Source of the DNA: Gammaproteobacteria bacterium
GTDB lineage: Bacteria; Pseudomonadota; Gammaproteobacteria; GRL18
NCBI GenBank assembly: GCA_016744995.1
Contig: JADGDG010000006.1
Coordinates: forward strand, 186,001-250,000
Length of the DNA: 64,000 nucleotides
Reading direction: 5' to 3'
Made by a program: the position numbers and the translations under genes. Below, piece after piece: positions 8,867 to 19,700 of the stretch; within the stretch, counting starts at the first letter, position 1, and each line of letters opens with the position of its first letter. Under the pieces are notes generated by a model that saw nothing but the letters and a program-made list of their open reading frames with translations, searched no databases and was not told the DNA's origin.

Positions 8867-8881
8867 TATTCCTAAGGAATA
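8867..8881. promoter_or_regulatory. Short palindrome upstream of the 77-aa gene
   Basis: TATTCCT-A-AGGAATA, a perfect 7-base inverted repeat with one central base, 50 bases before the ATG at 8932. It could be an operator half-site pair overlapping the promoter of the small gene. No regulator can be named. Confidence 0.25.
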
Positions 8882-8931
8882 ATTATTACAATTTTAGCTG
8901 ATAATGCATTTACAATATAAGGAGACAAGTC

Positions 8932-9165
8932 ATGACCACCAATCATGTTGATATCACGCTACATATCGATGAAAACCTAAGCGCTGAACAAAGAGAAACA
9001 ATAGAAGTGAGTCTTCGTGCTTTAGATGGGGTTGCTAGTGTACTAAATTCTGAAAAGACACCCCATCTTACTATTGTGCAATACAATCGTGACGAGGTAG
9101 ATTCACAGAAAATTCTAAAACGTGTTACAGATCAAGGTGCACATGCTGAGCTTATTGGTCTATAA
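8932..9165 (+). CDS. Small HMA-like (ferredoxin-fold) protein without metal cysteines
   Basis: 77 residues preceded by a clear ribosome site (AAGGAGAC). The pattern ITLHID-x-LSAEQRETIEVSLRALDGVASV-x-HLTIVQYNRD followed by a second helix/strand fits the beta-alpha-beta-beta-alpha-beta fold of heavy-metal-associated domains. The metal loop CxxC is absent, so metal transport is not supported. It is monocistronic between two copies of a short repeat. Function unknown; a sensor or protein-interaction module is possible. Confidence 0.65.
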   Translation: MTTNHVDITLHIDENLSAEQRETIEVSLRALDGVASVLNSEKTPHLTIVQYNRDEVDSQKILKRVTDQGAHAELIGL

Positions 9166-9233
9166 AATAATCACCCTATCATCCAGCATGTAACATCTAA
9201 TTAATCACTGCTATTTTATCAATGGAGGGTATT

Positions 9234-9326
9234 ATGCGGGTTCAACCTTGTCTTGAAAATTACATAAAAACCAGACTGTTTAATTCTATAGTTGATACCG
9301 CTAACAAACCTGAAATACTGAAGTAA
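9234..9326 (+). CDS. Possible 30-aa peptide
   Basis: A strong ribosome site (GGAGGG) stands 4 bases before the ATG, followed by 30 codons (MRVQPCLENYI...). The product is not hydrophobic and has no recognised homologue. The good ribosome site and short open frame suggest either a true small protein or the 5' remnant of a longer gene cut by the repeat copy that begins 18 bases after the stop. Confidence 0.35.
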   Translation: MRVQPCLENYIKTRLFNSIVDTANKPEILK

Positions 9327-9343
9327 GTAAGTTCTGGGCATTC

Positions 9344-9390
9344 GTCATTCATAATAATTTATTGATTCCTACAAGAGAACCTTCAATTTA
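9344..9390 (+). repeat. Direct repeat copy 2
   Basis: Second copy of the motif seen at 8715-8757, with the same two conserved blocks and a slightly longer middle. It lies between the 30-aa frame and the convergent 79-aa gene. Confidence 0.6.
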
Positions 9391-9426
9391 TAGTGGATCA
9401 GTAATACCCTGGTGTATTCACATCTG

Positions 9427-9666
9427 CTAGACTTTTTGTTCATAATTCCATCGTCCAGAAGAATCAAGACAACTATCAATTTGTATTTTATTATCAACAT
9501 AAACCACAAAAAACAAAACCAAAAAAATAATCGTAATTGCTAAAAATGCACCTATAAATGATGATAAATCACTTTCAGGCTCAATAATTTTCCCAAAAAA
9601 TTTTGGAAATAAATTGTTAATAACAAATGCACCAAACCATGTAGAAACTACCTGTAAATATTCCAT
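9427..9666 (-). CDS. Unknown 79-aa membrane protein
   Basis: A single strong membrane helix (FIGAFLAITIIFLVLFFVVYV, about 37-57) follows a shorter hydrophobic N-terminal stretch, with a 20-residue polar tail. No family recognised. It is convergent with the small genes upstream and 56 bases after the truncated yjdF gene. The start at the ATG 9666 has no obvious strong ribosome site. Confidence 0.5.
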   Translation of the reverse strand: MEYLQVVSTWFGAFVINNLFPKFFGKIIEPESDLSSFIGAFLAITIIFLVLFFVVYVDNKIQIDSCLDSSGRWNYEQKV

Positions 9667-9722
9667 TTAAATACCGAAGCCTGGATTCATGAGACAACTT
9701 TATATCTTATTAATTTTATCCA

Positions 9723-10184
9723 TCAGCATGCACTTGTTATATTTTTTAGCTGCTTATCGTGAGATTTAGAGAGCAATGCTATTGAGGATACTGCACCTAA
9801 TAATGCCAGTGCCATATCAGACTGTGTATCCCACACATAGCCTTGGGTACCTAAAAATGCTTCGGCACCTTCTCCAGTAGCTAAAGCTACCCACCACTCA
9901 ATAATTTCATAGAATGCACTAAAAGCCAGGCTAATTGAAACTATGAGCAAAGCCAGCCAGGCCTTACCATTAACCACTTGCTTTCGTATTAGTATTTCTC
10001 TTGTAATTAAAGCTGGTACAAAACCTTGAAAATAGTGACCAACTTTGTCGTAATTATTTCTCTCTGCACCAAACAGACCATCAAAAAATGGTACTTCCGC
10101 ATATGTATAGTGCCCACCTATCATGAGGATAATACAATGAGCTAAAATGAACAAATATAAAAGAGGTGTTAATCTAAAATTAAT
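9723..10184 (-). pseudogene. 5'-truncated DUF2238 (YjdF-like) membrane protein gene
   Basis: The frame encodes the conserved core of DUF2238 inner-membrane proteins: ILMIGGHYTYAEVPFFD, YDKVGHYFQGFVPALITREIL, FYEIIEWW and TQGYVWDTQSDM. Homology continues in frame upstream of the TTG at 10154 (reading RLTPLLYLFILAH) until a stop at 10185-10187. No start codon and none of the usual N-terminal membrane segments (about 60 residues) remain. The break coincides with the stop codon of the Rhs immunity gene (10180-10182). This looks like a gene decapitated when the Rhs/immunity end was inserted or exchanged. A functional short protein from the TTG cannot be ruled out. Confidence 0.7.
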
Positions 10185-10734
10185 TTACCAATAAAATTGT
10201 CTTACAGTTAGGACACTTTACTAACTCATCTTGGCTTTTGATTTCAACAGCCCATGCTTCACTACATTCAGGACATAAATACCAATTATCTCCTATATCT
10301 TCAGCATAAGACTCAATTCCTGGAAAAGCATATTCCAAATCCATCTTTGTTTTGAATGTTAAAAATTCATCCAAAGCAGTAGGCTCCCTATCCTCTAATT
10401 TAGAATAATAAAAAGCATCTTTTGCCCAAGAATCATATGATGTAATAATAACTTCATCACCATATACATTTAACTTTTCACAAAACCAGTATTTTGAATC
10501 TCTAGAATCTATAACCTTAAATAACTCTGATGGATAACATTTTGGAGTTCCCATAAAATCTTCATCAGCTATATAATAAAAAACAAGTTCATTTAAAATT
10601 TCTTTTGCATAAACCACATAGTCCTTTCCAATAACAACATTCTCAAATTTTCTATTTTTCCTTAATTGCCATCGAGACTGGAGATGTACATCCAACAATA
10701 CTTCACCTGTATCATATAAACATTCAATAATCAT
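10180..10734 (-). CDS. Putative Rhs immunity protein with C-terminal zinc ribbon
   Basis: 184 residues with no signal peptide, acidic overall, starting 18 bases after the rhs stop with an AGGGAT ribosome site. The C-terminal 35 residues hold two CxxC pairs (CPECSEAW and CPNCKTILLVN), a zinc-ribbon knuckle. The N-terminal 145 residues are not recognised. A small acidic cytoplasmic protein encoded immediately downstream of a polymorphic Rhs C-terminus is the standard position of the cognate immunity protein; the assignment rests on this. No interaction can be read from the sequence. Confidence 0.65.
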   Translation of the reverse strand: MIIECLYDTGEVLLDVHLQSRWQLRKNRKFENVVIGKDYVVYAKEILNELVFYYIADEDFMGTPKCYPSELFKVIDSRDSKYWFCEKLNVYGDEVIITSYDSWAKDAFYYSKLEDREPTALDEFLTFKTKMDLEYAFPGIESYAEDIGDNWYLCPECSEAWAVEIKSQDELVKCPNCKTILLVN

Positions 10735-10752
10735 TATGAATATCCCTACAAA

Positions 10753-13700
10753 TTAATTCTTAGTTTTAAATTTCCAATTTTCTGGCGGAATACCATCACT
10801 TCGAGGTTCTTTATTGACTTTAGTATTCGCACGACTATGACCTTCCTTATATTTATTAACAGCATTTCCTGTTTTCGTGTCATAGCGTTTAAATTTGTAC
10901 TCTACATTTTGCCCTGTATCTAAATTTTCATGCCAATGGATTTCTGTTATAGAACCATCTGCATTTTTCCTCTCGGTTCCTTTTTTCACCCATCTACCTT
11001 CACCATATACATTTTCAAGTCTAGGTTGATCCTTAAGTTTCTCTAGCTTAACTTCACCTGTACGTGATTTACCTATAGAACGTGCTTCTTTCATTGATAA
11101 CTGCTCTTTCAAGTCACGTGGCGTTCTATCATAACTATGATCTTGACCTTTTCTTTTATCTGAAATCTTTTTATTAAGTTCTTGTTTATAATCATCCTTA
11201 GATTTATCAAAATCAGTCTTTTCTTTTGATTTCTTTTTACCAGTTAATTTTTCTTTTGCATTATCATAAAAACGCTTCAGTGGTATCTTTTTAGAACCTT
11301 TTTCAATAATAATGCCTGAGGCACTAATAATAGCCCCATCCTCAAGCTGTTCCAGAATATCATCAAAGCCCGTTTGACCTTGTAAAACATCATCAGCTTT
11401 CTTCCACATTTTTTCAACACTTTGCTGACGTTTTGCAAATTGCTGTTGCTGTTCCGAACAAACTATATCGCCATTACAGGATTTGATAGAGTTTTCACTT
11501 TCAGTATTTAGAGGTACTTGATTTTTTCTTTGCTGAATCCGTTTCTTTTCTTCTTCCCTGTATTTTTCAAAAATACCATCATAATTTGTTGGTGTATCTT
11601 TGTGACCCTGACGAACCTTATCACTGTTTGCTTTCTGCTCATCAGTAATTTGAGGACTTTGTTTTTTGTCAGAAAAAACTTTCTTCCCATTTTCATCTGT
11701 CGATATATAAACCTTATGACCATCAGGATCAATATATTTAGTGGGGTTACTATAGGTATAGAGGTAACGATTAAGACTTGGTGGCAAGTCTTGTTGCCCA
11801 AGGTAGGTATCTTCCGTTAGGAACCGTCCACTGTCTGGATCATAAAACCGAGCCTTCATATAAACAAGGTTGGTCTCATCATCCATTTCATGCCCGGTAA
11901 ATCCAAAGTCATTCTGGGTATCGGCCTCAGTCTTAGAGCGATAGTTCCCAAAGGCATCATATTGATAAGATGCCTTAATCTGAGAGTCATAACCCAGCAG
12001 ATCAACCACGCTCCCCAGTCCATCATGCAGATAAAACTGGCTGATTTGGTTTTTATCCGTCAATGCAATTAAATGATACCCGCCATAGGTGTATCGATTC
12101 TGCGTGACGCCATTTTCATCGGATTGTAAAAGAACAGATTGATCGTCATAACTATAAAGTAAAACTTCACTATTGTCATCTTCTTTACTGATCCGCAGTC
12201 CCTGATAATCATAGCCATAACGCCCCAGAGTCACCAGTCCGTCTTTAACCTGAGATAACTGGTTTCTCACATCATAGCGATAAAATGTCGTCTCCCCGGC
12301 TTTTGTCTTACTGGTCTGATTACCATTGGGATCATGGGTGTAACTGATATTCTGGCTATTATCCAGATTATCGATGATACCCGTCAGTTTATTGCGATTG
12401 TCATTGCTGTACGTTTTATCAATAATTATGATGTCATTGGTGTTTTTAGTCTGCTCGCTGGTACGGTTGTAATTGCCATCATAGGCATAGGTGGTGGTTT
12501 TATCGGGGTAGATGACTGTTTCTAAGCGATCCAGCTGATCATATTCATAACGGGTGTCTTCATCCAGGCTGGCACGATGTTCACTCTGTTTGATTCGATT
12601 GCCGTTTTTATCGTAGTCATATAAAAACTCAGAAACAATGACACTATTGAGGCGATTGTTTCTTGTTTTCAGTCGACCGGCGGCATCGTAGACATTGCTC
12701 ACCTGACTGTGATTGGGGTAATCAATGGTTTTAACCCGATCACTGCGATCGTACTCATAGCTTGTGCTGCCCTGATTCTGGGTGGTGATGAAGCTGATCC
12801 GGTTGCGTTTATCATACTCATAACGGGTCTGTTTGCCATCGGGATCGGTCATGGAGAGACGATTGCCGTTGAAATCATAGCGATAAGCAATGGTTTTGCC
12901 ATGGCTATTGGTGACTTGTTCCAGACGATCAAAATGGTCATAGCGTTTCAGGGTTGTCCGTGTACCACTCACACCGCTATAGTTTTCATGCATGGCGATG
13001 GGGTTTGAGTTGGCATCGTAGTCGGTTGCTATCTGCTGCAGATCGTCTCCGGTGGGATCAACAGGTAATGGGTAGTGGCTGAGTTTCAGTCGATCCAGTT
13101 CATCGTAGTCATGGGTATTCACTTTGCCTGAAGGAGCGGTACGCTGGATCACATTTGAGTTTTCATCAAAAACACTGAGGCTTTTTAACAGACCACCGGG
13201 ATAGATGTAATCGGTCTGGCGATTGAGTGCATCAAATTCGAAGGACCAGCGTTCGCCATTGGCATCCACTGTGGCTGTTTGATTGTCATTGGCATCATAC
13301 TCATAAAGGCTGCTGCGTCCCTCGAGTGAACCCGCTGTCTGCAGTGCATCATCAATCTGAATCAGCCGATCGGCCCCGTCATAATGGTATTCTGTTCGCT
13401 GACCTTCGGGTAAGATAACGGCACGGCGGTTATTGTTTTCATCGTATTCAAAACGGGTGACTTCATCCTCATTACGAGTAGTGCTGTCCAGACGACTGCG
13501 CTGATCATAATGCGATAGTGTGATCCGTCCCTCACCATCCTGATGGCTGATCGGATTGCCCATGAGATCATAGCTGTAGTGTTCGTTAACATTGACTTCA
13601 CCCTGTTTCAGGAGCAATTGGTTGGCGGGATCATAACTGTAGACGGTATTGTTATGATTAGCGTCCTGGCTGCTTTTAAGGTTGCCCACGGGATCATACT

Positions 13701-16700
13701 CATTTCTCAGCAAGGTGATCCCGTCTTTTTCTGTGCTCAGCAGACGATTTTCTTTATCATAGCTATAGAGGGTGATCTGATCGCGGGGATCGGTTTCTGA
13801 ACGTTGATTGCCGATGCGATCGTAGCTGTAGCGCTGTTCATAGTTAAACGGGGCACTGGTGGTGACTTTTTCTAACTGGTTCAGTGCATCATATTGGTAA
13901 TTTGTGTGATGTCCCCGACGGTTGGTTACCTGTGTTTGATTGCCCACGTCATCATAGACCGTGGTTTCGCTATAGTTAAACGGGGCGGGATCGGTGATTT
14001 TGATCAGCTGGTTAAGGTCATTGTACTGGTATTTTTGTGTATTCCCCAGTGCATCTGTGTGACTGATAACATTATCCAGTACGTCATATTCACTGTGGCT
14101 GTTTCGATTTTCCGGCAGACGGCTTTCAATGCGTTGCTTAAGTACGTTGTAGCGAAATTCACTGCGCTGACCCCGACCATCGGTGCTGAATCGCAGATTG
14201 CTATTGGCATCGTACTGGCGATTGCTCAGTAGATCGGAGACGGCATCATACTGGTGGGTGAGTCGGTTTAAGGCATCGTATTCACTGTGAATTGCATTAG
14301 CATTGGCCTGAGTTTCTCTGATACGGTTGCCTGCGGCATCGTAATCGTATTCGGTGACCGAGTTGACCGGATCAGTTTTTTTGATCAGTCGATTTAATGC
14401 ATCGTAGTCAAAAAAGCTGCTGTGGTTGCGTGAATCGGTGCTTTGGATCAGGTTATTCGAGGGATCATACAACAAACGGCTTTCATAGCCCAACGCATCT
14501 GTTTTGATGATGAGCCGATTGTCCTGATCATAGTGATTGTGACGGATCTGTTGGTCTGACTCATCGTCAGTGACCCAGGCAATGGTTTTGATGACATTGC
14601 CACTGGCATCATATTCATATTCACTGATACGTCCCAGTGGCTGAGTTTTTTTCAGCAGCTGGTTTAAGTCATCGTATTGGTAATGAGTTTCACGCAACAG
14701 GGGATCGATGGTTTTGGTTTTATTTTCGCCATCGTAGTGTGTCTGGTAGACATGATCTTTACCCGAAACCAGTATCTGGCTGATTTGACGACCGAGGGGA
14801 TCGTATTCATAGCGGCTTTCCCGATTGGCAAAGTTGTCACTGGTACCCTGAATCTGGCTCCGGGTTTTATTAGCCAGGCCATCGTATTGATAGATAAAGT
14901 GGTTTCCCAACGGATCGGTTTGTTTCACCAGACGATTGGCGGCGTCGTATTGATAGAGCCACACTATGCCCGGATCATTGTTATAGTCGGTTTCTTTGAT
15001 TTTATTGCCTGAATGATCGTACGCCAGGGTTTTTATGTGATCATCGGGATCCTGAATTTGGATCACCCGACCGGCATCATCGTAGGTCCATTGAGTCTTA
15101 AACTCTCTGGCATCGGTTTCACTCAGTTTGAGACCATTTTTATCATAGCTGAAGTGAGTTTTTTGACCCAGAGGATTGTTTAACTGGGTCAAGCGATCAA
15201 GGCGATCATAGCGGTATCGGGTTTTATGACCACGAGGATCGATCCGGGATGTTTTCAATCCCCGCTCATTCCAGCTCAGTTGTTCACGATGACCTTGTGC
15301 ACTGATCTGTTCACTCAGATAACCCTGTGCTGTGTAGTTAAAACGGGTGATATTGCCGCGGCGGTCACGAGTCTGGCGACGATCACCATTATTATCATAG
15401 GTATGGTGAATCGTTTGCCCTTTAGCATCGGTGACTGAGAGCAGGTTGCCTTTGGTATCATAGGCATAAGAGGTCATATGGCCATTTCGGTCAGTTCGGG
15501 TCTTAATGCGATTACTGATGGGATGCTCAAAGTCGGCGGGTGGATACCAGGTATTGCTCAGGGTGAAAACAGGGCCATTGCTCTGGCCGGTTAGCATTTC
15601 ACGGGTGATGTTACCATAAGTGTCATAGTCCCACTGAGTCAAATGCCCATTGGCATCCTGACGGCTGGCCATCAGGATGTCATTGTTTTTCCAGGTGCTC
15701 AGAGTTGCACTGCCGGTGGCATCGGCAATACCAGGGGCTGCCTGGGCGATGGTGATTTTTTGTGGAGCACCATAGCGGTTTAAGGTATAAGTGGTCTTAT
15801 TATTGAGCGGATCACTGACGGTAACTTCAGTGGTGGGAGTATTTTGTGTGCTGAGCCACTGCTTGTCTCTGAGGATATGAGTCAGCGCGTGCTCACCGTT
15901 GCCGGTGGGTTCTTTTATTTCATCGTATTGATAAAGAAAACCAAGCACCGGATTATTTTGCCCATTGGTAAAAGCATAATTTTCACGAGAGCTATGGTAT
16001 TGGGTGATATGACCCTCGGGATCCTGATAGCTTTTGAGCAGGTAATGACTGAAGCGATCCCCGCCTTGCTCGTAGGTGTAGTGTTCTGATTTGAGTGCAT
16101 TGCCGTGCTCATCCTCTTCTCGGGTCGCGGCGATCAGGTTACCCAGTGTGTCGTAATCAAAATTAATCTGCACGCCATCTACAGAGGTCAATGTTTTAAG
16201 CACAGAAACGGTTTTTTCATGATAGGCAAACTGTTTGACTTCATAATCAAAAATCAGTTCCCGGCCATCATCAGCAATCACATTATTGAGTAATAATTGT
16301 TCTCTGGAGGGTGAATAAGCCAGACGAATACGATTATCATTGGTGTCCTGAATGTACTCCAGACGCCAGAATTTTTGTTTACCAATTTCAGTGTATTCAA
16401 AGTGATATCGATTGCCGTTACGGGCAAAGAAGTCATAACTATTTTGGGTCTCATTTTTTATCAGTATACTATGATAGCCTTTGCCAGATTTGAGAATGCT
16501 CAGGTTATCACCGGGGGCAGCCAGTGTGGGATAATCACTGGTTGCCACGCGCTCATTAAGAAAAAAGGTACCACCACTGCCATCACCACTACTGACAATA
16601 ACTTCACCACATTCATTTTCACTGATGCGGGCATTATAGTTATGACTCCAGCCCACGCCCATAACACCGGGAAGACTATTGTGACCACTATTGTAGCTGC

Positions 16701-19700
16701 GGGTAAAGTTCAACCCGGTCCCACGAGTGGACAGAGTCACATCTGAGGCACTGAAATTCAACCCACCACTGAACAAATCAATACCTTTCACTACGGCATG
16801 ACCTAAGGGCATATGATCGGTCACTGTCTGTCGGGAGGTAGCCTTGCCTTCATGGCTCTCCTCATAGGTGACCAGTTCAGATTCAGCTTTAATTGCCAGA
16901 TTATACTGCCCATCCGGAACATCATCGGGAGTGATGGACAGCTGGTGACTGCCTTTTTCATAGTGAGTATTATTCAGCAGAGTAAACCAGTAAGCATCAC
17001 TTTTTTCATTACCCTGATCATCTAAGGGTTTAAAGGTCAGGGTGATTTTGGCCGCCTGGCTGATTTCAAAATCAAAGTTAGATTGCATTTCACAGGATTT
17101 GGCATTATTAAAGTCCACCTGACGACTCACCGTGATCTGTCTATCCAGTCTGGTAAAAATAACCTGTTGTATATCTATATCATAGGGTTCAGATTCAATT
17201 TCAACCTTAGAGCCGCGATTCAGAACCAGTTTTGCAGTATAGTGCTTTTCAATATCAAATGCAGTGCCTCTGGGGATGGTGAATAAACCTTGTCTTTTAC
17301 ATAATCTGAACTGGGTTTCAATGGGTGAAGAACACTGTTCTGGTTTAATATTCTGCTCACCAGTTGGTGAATAGGCCTGCACTTCGATACCATTTTCAAG
17401 GATCAGTACCTGGCTACTCAGGGGGTTGTAAAGGCCTGACTGGAATTCAAAGGTAAGTTGGGTATTAAAACTTGTTTTGCCATTACCATCGAGTTGAAAA
17501 GCCTGAGAATCTCCCTGTGGGTTTTCAATGAGTTTAAAGCCAAAAGGATTATCATTATCAGGGACATAGTTTGGATCAAAAGAAAATCGGCTTTTTCCAT
17601 GGCCGGGAATCTGTTCTTTAATGCCGACATCTAGTGAATAATAACTCCCAACAATACTCTCGATTTCCAAGGGCGGATCAATGAGAACACCATCAGTGTC
17701 AAGAATCTCTGGAAATTTGGCCTTGATTAATATCTCATGAAAATTAGGCTCATTACTATCAGCTGTGAGATAAAAGACACTGGGTTTCTTGCCAAAAGGC
17801 CCTCGGATTAATCCTCCATTACCTGATATCCCTAAGGTTTTAATCTCAGCAGAAAGATTAACAGGTGTTGTTTCTTCAGTTGTTTCATAAAGACCATCAT
17901 TGCCATGTGCTTCATTGATAAAAAAGCGAACTTTAATGGGCTCATCCACAGTTTCACCCAGGCGCGCAGCTCTCAGAATCTCCCCATCAGTATTTAACGG
18001 TGTTTCAGATCTCATTGAGACTGTAATGCCAGAAAAAACAGAACATTCTCTGGTTTGGTACAAGAGATCTTTTGTCTCGGAGAGGGCGGACATACTCACA
18101 CGATAATGATAGGCAATCATATTGCCCATAATGACACCTATTGAAGCGACACCAGCACTATTTGTCTTAAGTGTTTGTGTCCGATGCCCACCACATTGCC
18201 CCAGGATACGACGTGATGAATTAGGGCATTGTTCAAACTGAAAAATTGTCGCATTAATTAACTTACTGGCATCAGATTGCTCCTTGCAGACTGATATTTC
18301 ATTTAATTTTGCTGCTTCAACCTGATAGCGAACTGTTTCATTAGCTACTGGATTCGCAAAGCGATCAATCACCTGAGTGATCACCGTATCAGTCCAGTGG
18401 TTAGGCGTTGCAGGTGCTCTGTGAGGGAGATGGTATCCCAGCGTTTTGGAATGAATTACCTCAGCCTTGTCCGCTTTATCTGGAAAAGCAAGTAATACAA
18501 AGGGATAGGAAATACCTTGAGTTTTTCCAGGATTAAAGTCTATTTGGGCGTCTACCAGTACATAACGAGCACGAGAAGGATATTGATCGCCATTCTTTTT
18601 CTTCAGGTAAGTGGGCTGAATTTGGGTGGATTTTGGTAATTTAACTGACACCTGTGCAATACCCAGGGCATTAGTGAAGACCTTGATTCGTCCTGAGGTG
18701 GATGTCCTGTTACTGGAGAGATCGGATAATTTAACATCTGCTTCTGAGGTAAACCACACCGGGGCCTGTTTAATGGGACGACCACTAAGATCTTTTACTT
18801 TAACGCCGATACCATAAGGCAAGGTGGTATTCACCACCCCTCGCTGACCATCTGAACCACGGAGCTTAAGCACCCGGATCCCATCCAGATAGTTTAAACC
18901 CGCAGGTACACTATAGGCATACTGCAGGGCATTCATAATAAAATTATTCTGCCATTGTTTTCGGACTGTCGAGCCCCCCGCCAGCTCACCCCTGATGAAA
19001 TACCCTATACTGCCAGTCAAGGGATCAACCACTTTCCAGACTGAACCCTGCCAGTCATCTAATTGACTTTGCTCACCGGGTATCGTCACGTGATAGTCTT
19101 GCTGCAGCCAATTGGCAATGATCGTTATAACCGCTTCAGGATGGTTTAATGAGGCTTTTAAACCCGCAAAATTATCCGCTGTTAATTCATAGAGGATTTG
19201 TCCTTGTTCATAGGCCTGAATCAATCCTTTATCGGCAGATATAGCTGGTTCATTAAAGAGTTCAGTAAATACCGTGCTTTCATATTGGGAGCCTTCAAAA
19301 GCAGCCAGTTGGAGCCATTGCTTTTCTACCCGATGCGCCTGTTCACTGTCCAGCTTTCGGGCAATGGGTGTGGCACGTTTATAAGCTGCATCAAGGGTCA
19401 CTCCCTGCCAGACAAGTTGCTGAGCCTGACCCATCACGGTATCAACACGAAGAGCATTGTTGACAATATGTATGGATGGTGAGGGTTCTGCCACAAGGAC
19501 ACTCAATAAATCAGAGAGTTCCTGTTCACTCTGTCGCCACCGCTGATTATAAGTCAGGGCAACTCGATTCAGTAAAGCCGCCGCTTCAAACTCCGTTTCG
19601 GCTGTATTATCACCACTTTGTTTGATATCATTAGATGGTTCTGCTTCAAACAGACGTTGTTCCTGAGTGCTGCGCGGCAGTGCCTGACCATGATTCAGAC

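Noticed and set aside
8840-8875. Sigma-54 promoter (TGGCAC) before the 77-aa gene
   Set aside because: TGGCAC is present but the downstream GC element is missing at the right distance.
11900-16500. CRISPR-like or tandem DNA repeats in the YD region
   Set aside because: The periodicity comes from diverged YD protein repeats; the DNA units are not identical and no spacers exist.
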